Source of the DNA: Jimgerdemannia flammicorona | Taxonomy: Eukaryota > Mucoromycota > Endogonomycetes > Endogonales > Endogonaceae | NCBI GenBank assembly: GCA_003990745.1 | Contig: RBNI01000330.1 | Location: 1 to 33,398 of the forward strand | DNA length: 33,398 nt | Direction: 5' to 3' | Part shown: positions 30,543-33,398 of the stretch, piece after piece | Numbering within the stretch: the first letter of the stretch is position 1 | How the letters are laid out: every line of letters starts with the position of its first letter | Translations under genes and position numbers: made by a program | Notes under the pieces: generated by a model | The model's input: the letters and a program-made list of their open reading frames with translations, nothing else | The model's database searches: none | Told to the model about the DNA's origin: nothing

Positions 30543-32369
30543 CTACAATTCCATGCTCACTTCCTCTCCAGCCAGATCCAGGTTCCATTCCACTGCAATC
30601 TCATCTTCTGCATTTTGCTATTCATACAGAGCTGCCAATAGTTCTGCACAGTCCTCACTATCTACCATCTCCATCGATGCCCAATGCTCCTTGCACACCA
30701 CCTGCCACTTCTCCAGTCCCTTCTGTGGCCCCCACAGATAGGCTGCCCTTTCATTAGCTATACCCAGGAGCATTGCCTCCCTTGCCTCAGTGACCTCATA
30801 CTCCTCTGCCTCCAGAAGAGCTGCCATCATCTCATCTCTCAACTTCCTCATAACCTCCTCCCCTTGCAGCACTCACCTCCAGAATTCCTCACTGATCACC
30901 TGGAAGTCGATCTCACCCAGTTCCTCAGCCGCCACATTTTGCAGCACCCTCAATAGCCACTTCTCCCCTCCAACTACCTCTGCTGCCTGCTCCAAATCCG
31001 CCTCTCCCTCCCTCCTCTCCTCAGGTCACACAGACTCATCCCACCCATCCTCAGACACATCCTCCAACTCCCTCTCTCCCACCTCAGGAACACTATACTG
31101 GATTGGAATATCTTCCACCATCGCCATGTCCACTCCAGCCTCCTCCATCCCCTGTCCCCCACTCTCCTTCATCTTCTCTCCTTGCTGCACCACCTCCGCC
31201 CAGATGCTAGCACTTGCTCCAGTGCCCTCCTCCATAGCCCCTGCCCTGTGGCCTCCATCCAAACTGGCCAACAAATCCTTCTGCAGCTGTCTCTCCTTTG
31301 CCTTCTCTCAGAGCACCTTGTCCATTCGCACCTTCTTGCCCTCAATTACCTCCACTACCATCCTAGCCTCATAAGCCCTCCAAGCCCTTTGCCGCCTCTC
31401 CACAGCCCCAGCTAAGTCCTCAAGCACCTCCAGCAGGTCCTCCTCCTCTTCCTCTGACCCCTTCACCCTCGAAACCTTGCACTCCACTGGGCCCCACTTC
31501 AATGCCACCAGCCAGTCCCTAGCCTTCCCGGTATTCTCCATCCCAAACAACCTCAGCCAGACATCCACATCTCCTATCCTGAGCTCAGTCCCCTCCCATA
31601 CCCTGAACCCAATGTCATCCACTTCACTGTACTCCTTTACCACATCTGTGACCAGTCTCCTCACCTCCTCCTTCTTCACTGTCGGCAAGTCTGCAATCAC
31701 CAGATGAACCACCCAGGGATCCCAGCACATACACCTCATCATTGGTACTGAAATCTCTCCAACCACCACACCCTTCTCCACTGCCTCCAGTAGCAAATCT
31801 TCCTCTTCAAACCTCACCTCGACCACCTCTAGCTTCTTCAAAAACTTAACTGAGGCTGCACCCTTCACCTCGCTCACCAACAGCTCCAGTACCATCTTTG
31901 CCATCACCGCCAAGCCACGGAAGCACAGCGTGATGGCGAATTCCAATCAAGATTTCTTGAGTAACGGGGCTGCCACGAGGCCTGTCACACTATCAGCCAG
32001 GTCCCCAGATCCTACGCCGCTCCCCTGTCCAGGTCCCCTATCGGCTGTTACATCTGGATTTTTTTCCAGATTGCCCATCACACTGCCATCAACAGTCACT
32101 GCCTCAGCCACTACACCTCCAGCCCCACTACGCTGTCCCCCCAGTGGAGAGGCCTCCTTACCACTCGAGGAAGCAGCCACCTTCCCCAGCTCCAGCCAGC
32201 CATCCAGTCCAGTTGCCTGCTTCCCCATTCTGACCTTATCTGTGAAGGTCATCCTCCCTCTCCCATGTGCCTTGCATCTCCTCTGCCACTCCCTCCAGTC
32301 CTGTGTCCTCTCATCGAAGCACTCAGCATACCAAGACCAGCACCCCAACCCCCCCCCACATATTGTCAA
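30543..32369 (-). pseudogene. LINE2 ORF1 (RNA-binding/nucleoprotein)
   Basis: One frame of about 608 codons ending in TAG at 30545-30543, with a few in-frame stops (for example TGA at 31949, 31310 and 31028) that match CGA codons. Homologous to LINE1 ORF1: shared LEKNPDVTAD, APLLKKS, TLCFRGLAV and the RRM-like block with WDPWVVHLVIADLPT and GDVDVWLRLFG. An acidic EEEEEDLLEVLEDLAGAV run and the C-terminal AERE/NERAAYLWG block follow. The start is not clear; a G-run near 32350 probably carries an indel. Confidence 0.75.
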
Positions 32370-32515
32370 TCAAAGGCACTGGGGCCCCCCTGCCCAGTAT
32401 GCTCACCAGAATGCATGTTGCTTGCCATCTTGAAAGCACCAATACTCGAAGATGTTGTTGAAAGTGTTGTCAGAGTCTTGTATCACCCAAATGGTATAGA
32501 TGAAAGGGGTGTTGG

Positions 32516-32528
32516 TTTGGAGATCCAC
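32516..32528. repeat. Target-site duplication of LINE2, right copy
   Basis: TTTGGAGATCCAC, partner of 26751-26763. Confidence 0.88.
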
Positions 32529-32613
32529 AGTTGGTTCTGAAAGTTACTCCTGTCCAAGATTGGTCTTGTTCCAACTTCAGGAGTATGTTCTTAGTACCTT
32601 CTTGACTAATAAA
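32516..32613 (-). pseudogene. Gyp-2 leader and gag start
   Basis: About 100 bases between PBS and LINE2. The - strand frame SEPTVDLQ is in phase with the gag on the other side of LINE2. Upstream stops (after GQE and TYS) make the start uncertain. Confidence 0.5.
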
Positions 32614-32625
32614 CTGCTGCTACCA
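32614..32625 (-). promoter_or_regulatory. Primer binding site of Gyp-2
   Basis: TGGTAGCAGCAG on the - strand, three bases inside the 5' LTR. Its first seven bases match the complement of the initiator methionine tRNA 3' end used by Ty3-type elements; the rest differs, perhaps by decay. Confidence 0.65.
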
Positions 32626-32628
32626 AGT

Positions 32629-33373
32629 TGTAATAACTCTCACTTCTACTCCTCTCTTATCCTTTGAATAATTAGAGAAGTAAGACTATTACTTAGGGAC
32701 TTAGAATATAATGTATATCAAGAAGCCTTCAGTTTGAGGAAGTGCTTGCTTAAAAGTAGTTATAGTGATAGTGCCTTATCTTTCTCTTTTGCCCTATCTT
32801 TTAAGAGTCTTGTTCTTTGCTGTGCATAGACTGAATTCACCTTGGAATTCAGATTCAATGGGTTTACTTAAGTCTTTGGGGATTTGTATACTGGTCTCAG
32901 GTCTGGTAGAAGTTAGCTAGGCTTCTGGAGTTTAGTCAGAAACACTAGAGTTACTTAGATGTCATTACTAAGACTCAGGGGAATGTGTGTATGTGGAGGA
33001 GACTTGATTCTTATATTAAGGACTGAACTAAAACTACTTTTATTTCGAATGAAAACTGGGGGATATTTATACAAGTTGGTCTGTGATTTCCAACTAAGTA
33101 TGAGTGACTAATTTGGTAACTATAATGAGATTTGTGATCATAATCTTTGACAGATGGTTTTTGGCAAAAACAACTTTGTGATCAGGACCTCAATTACTAG
33201 GTAATGATCAGTTACTATGATAATAGTTACTGTAGCACTGATTGTCAGGGATAAACTGGATATCATTTTTTGTATCATTTTCTACATCATTTATTCATTT
33301 GTCATTCGTATGTTATGCTTGAACATATTATGATATCATCACCGGGTCATGTGATCACTCATTGCATCTTATC
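32629..33373 (-). repeat. Gyp-2 5' LTR (right copy), interrupted by LINE3
   Basis: Aligns with 18564 to about 19311. It begins TGTAATAACTC at 32629. The remaining about 40 bases of the LTR are displaced by LINE3 inserted at 33374. Confidence 0.88.
33039..33071 (-). promoter_or_regulatory. Gyp-2 5' LTR TATA box and poly(A) signal
   Basis: On the - strand TATAAATA (33071-33064) and AATAAA (33044-33039), again 27 bases apart. This copy would drive Gyp-2 transcription. Confidence 0.6.
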
Positions 33374-33398
33374 TTTTTTTTTTTTTTTATAGTCACTC
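33374..33398 (-). mobile_element. LINE3: 3' end of another LINE copy
   Basis: A run of 15 T (33374-33388) followed by ATAGTCACTC, the same tail as LINE2 (TTTATAGTCACTTGG). It interrupts the Gyp-2 LTR. Only the tail is inside the window. Confidence 0.75.

Larger units (their letters stand above)
26764..32515 (-). mobile_element. LINE2: near full-length non-LTR retrotransposon
   Basis: On the - strand, about 5.75 kb with poly(A) (T run 26764-26793), ORF2 and ORF1, flanked by a 13-base target-site duplication in the gag of Gyp-2. Same family as LINE1: same gene order, alignable first bases, conserved 3' tail and protein motifs. GC-rich compared with Gyp-2. Several stops and one ORF2 frameshift. 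Confidence 0.93.
18564..33398 (-). mobile_element. Gyp-2: chromodomain Ty3/Gypsy element with dUTPase
   Basis: On the - strand from beyond the window end down to 18564: 5' LTR (from 32629), PBS, gag (split by LINE2), zinc knuckle, dUTPase, protease, RT, RNase H, integrase, chromodomain, ORF3, 3' LTR (18564 to about 19352). Inserted into the RNase H of element 1. Many stops are at Gln, Arg and Trp positions, and RT YIDD is YIND. Both LTRs are recognisable, with differences that are mainly transitions. The flanking target-site duplication cannot be checked because the outer end of the right LTR is beyond LINE3. Confidence 0.92.

Overview
This window is a nest of retrotransposons with no host gene that I can recognise. 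It looks like a filamentous fungus: chromodomain-type Ty3/Gypsy pol, non-LTR elements with an APE-type endonuclease and a DQEKAYDRV-type reverse transcriptase, and heavy C-to-T/G-to-A decay of the LTR elements of the kind fungi cause by repeat-induced mutation. I cannot fix the phylum: the CpA-to-TpA changes resemble ascomycete RIP, while dUTPase-bearing Metaviridae are, as I recall, best known from basidiomycetes.

Layout. Three Gypsy-like units on the + strand lie head to tail and appear to share LTRs. Element A (1 to about 5790, 5' part outside the window) has dUTPase, RT, RNase H, integrase and an extra ORF3. Element B (about 5306-8778) is a deleted, non-autonomous unit with a leader, a CpG-rich stretch, an ORF3 copy and an antisense poly(A) retrocopy at 7430-7925. 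Element 1 (about 8300 onward) has gag, protease, dUTPase, RT and the start of RNase H. Element 1 is split by a near full-length LINE (LINE1, 12396-18321, + strand). It is then cut at 18563 by a fourth Gypsy element, Gyp-2, which lies on the - strand from 18564 past the window end. Gyp-2 is a chromovirus: 5' LTR at right, PBS, gag, zinc knuckle, dUTPase, protease, RT, RNase H, integrase, chromodomain, ORF3, 3' LTR at left. Its gag is split by LINE2 (26764-32515, - strand), and its right LTR is split by the 3' tail of LINE3 at 33374.

The nesting order is readable because removing LINE1 or LINE2 with one target-site copy rejoins the host reading frame. All elements look dead: RT YIDD has become YIDN in element 1 and YIND in Gyp-2, the zinc-knuckle cysteines of element 1 are Tyr, and stops occur at Gln, Arg and Trp positions.

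Most interesting content: all three coding Gypsy elements carry a recognisable trimeric-type dUTPase domain, in at least two different places in the polyprotein (between nucleocapsid and protease in Gyp-2, between protease and RT in element 1). Three units also share a conserved, unrecognised ORF3 between integrase and the 3' LTR. Their LTRs keep a fixed 26-27 base spacing between a TATA box and an AATAAA signal.
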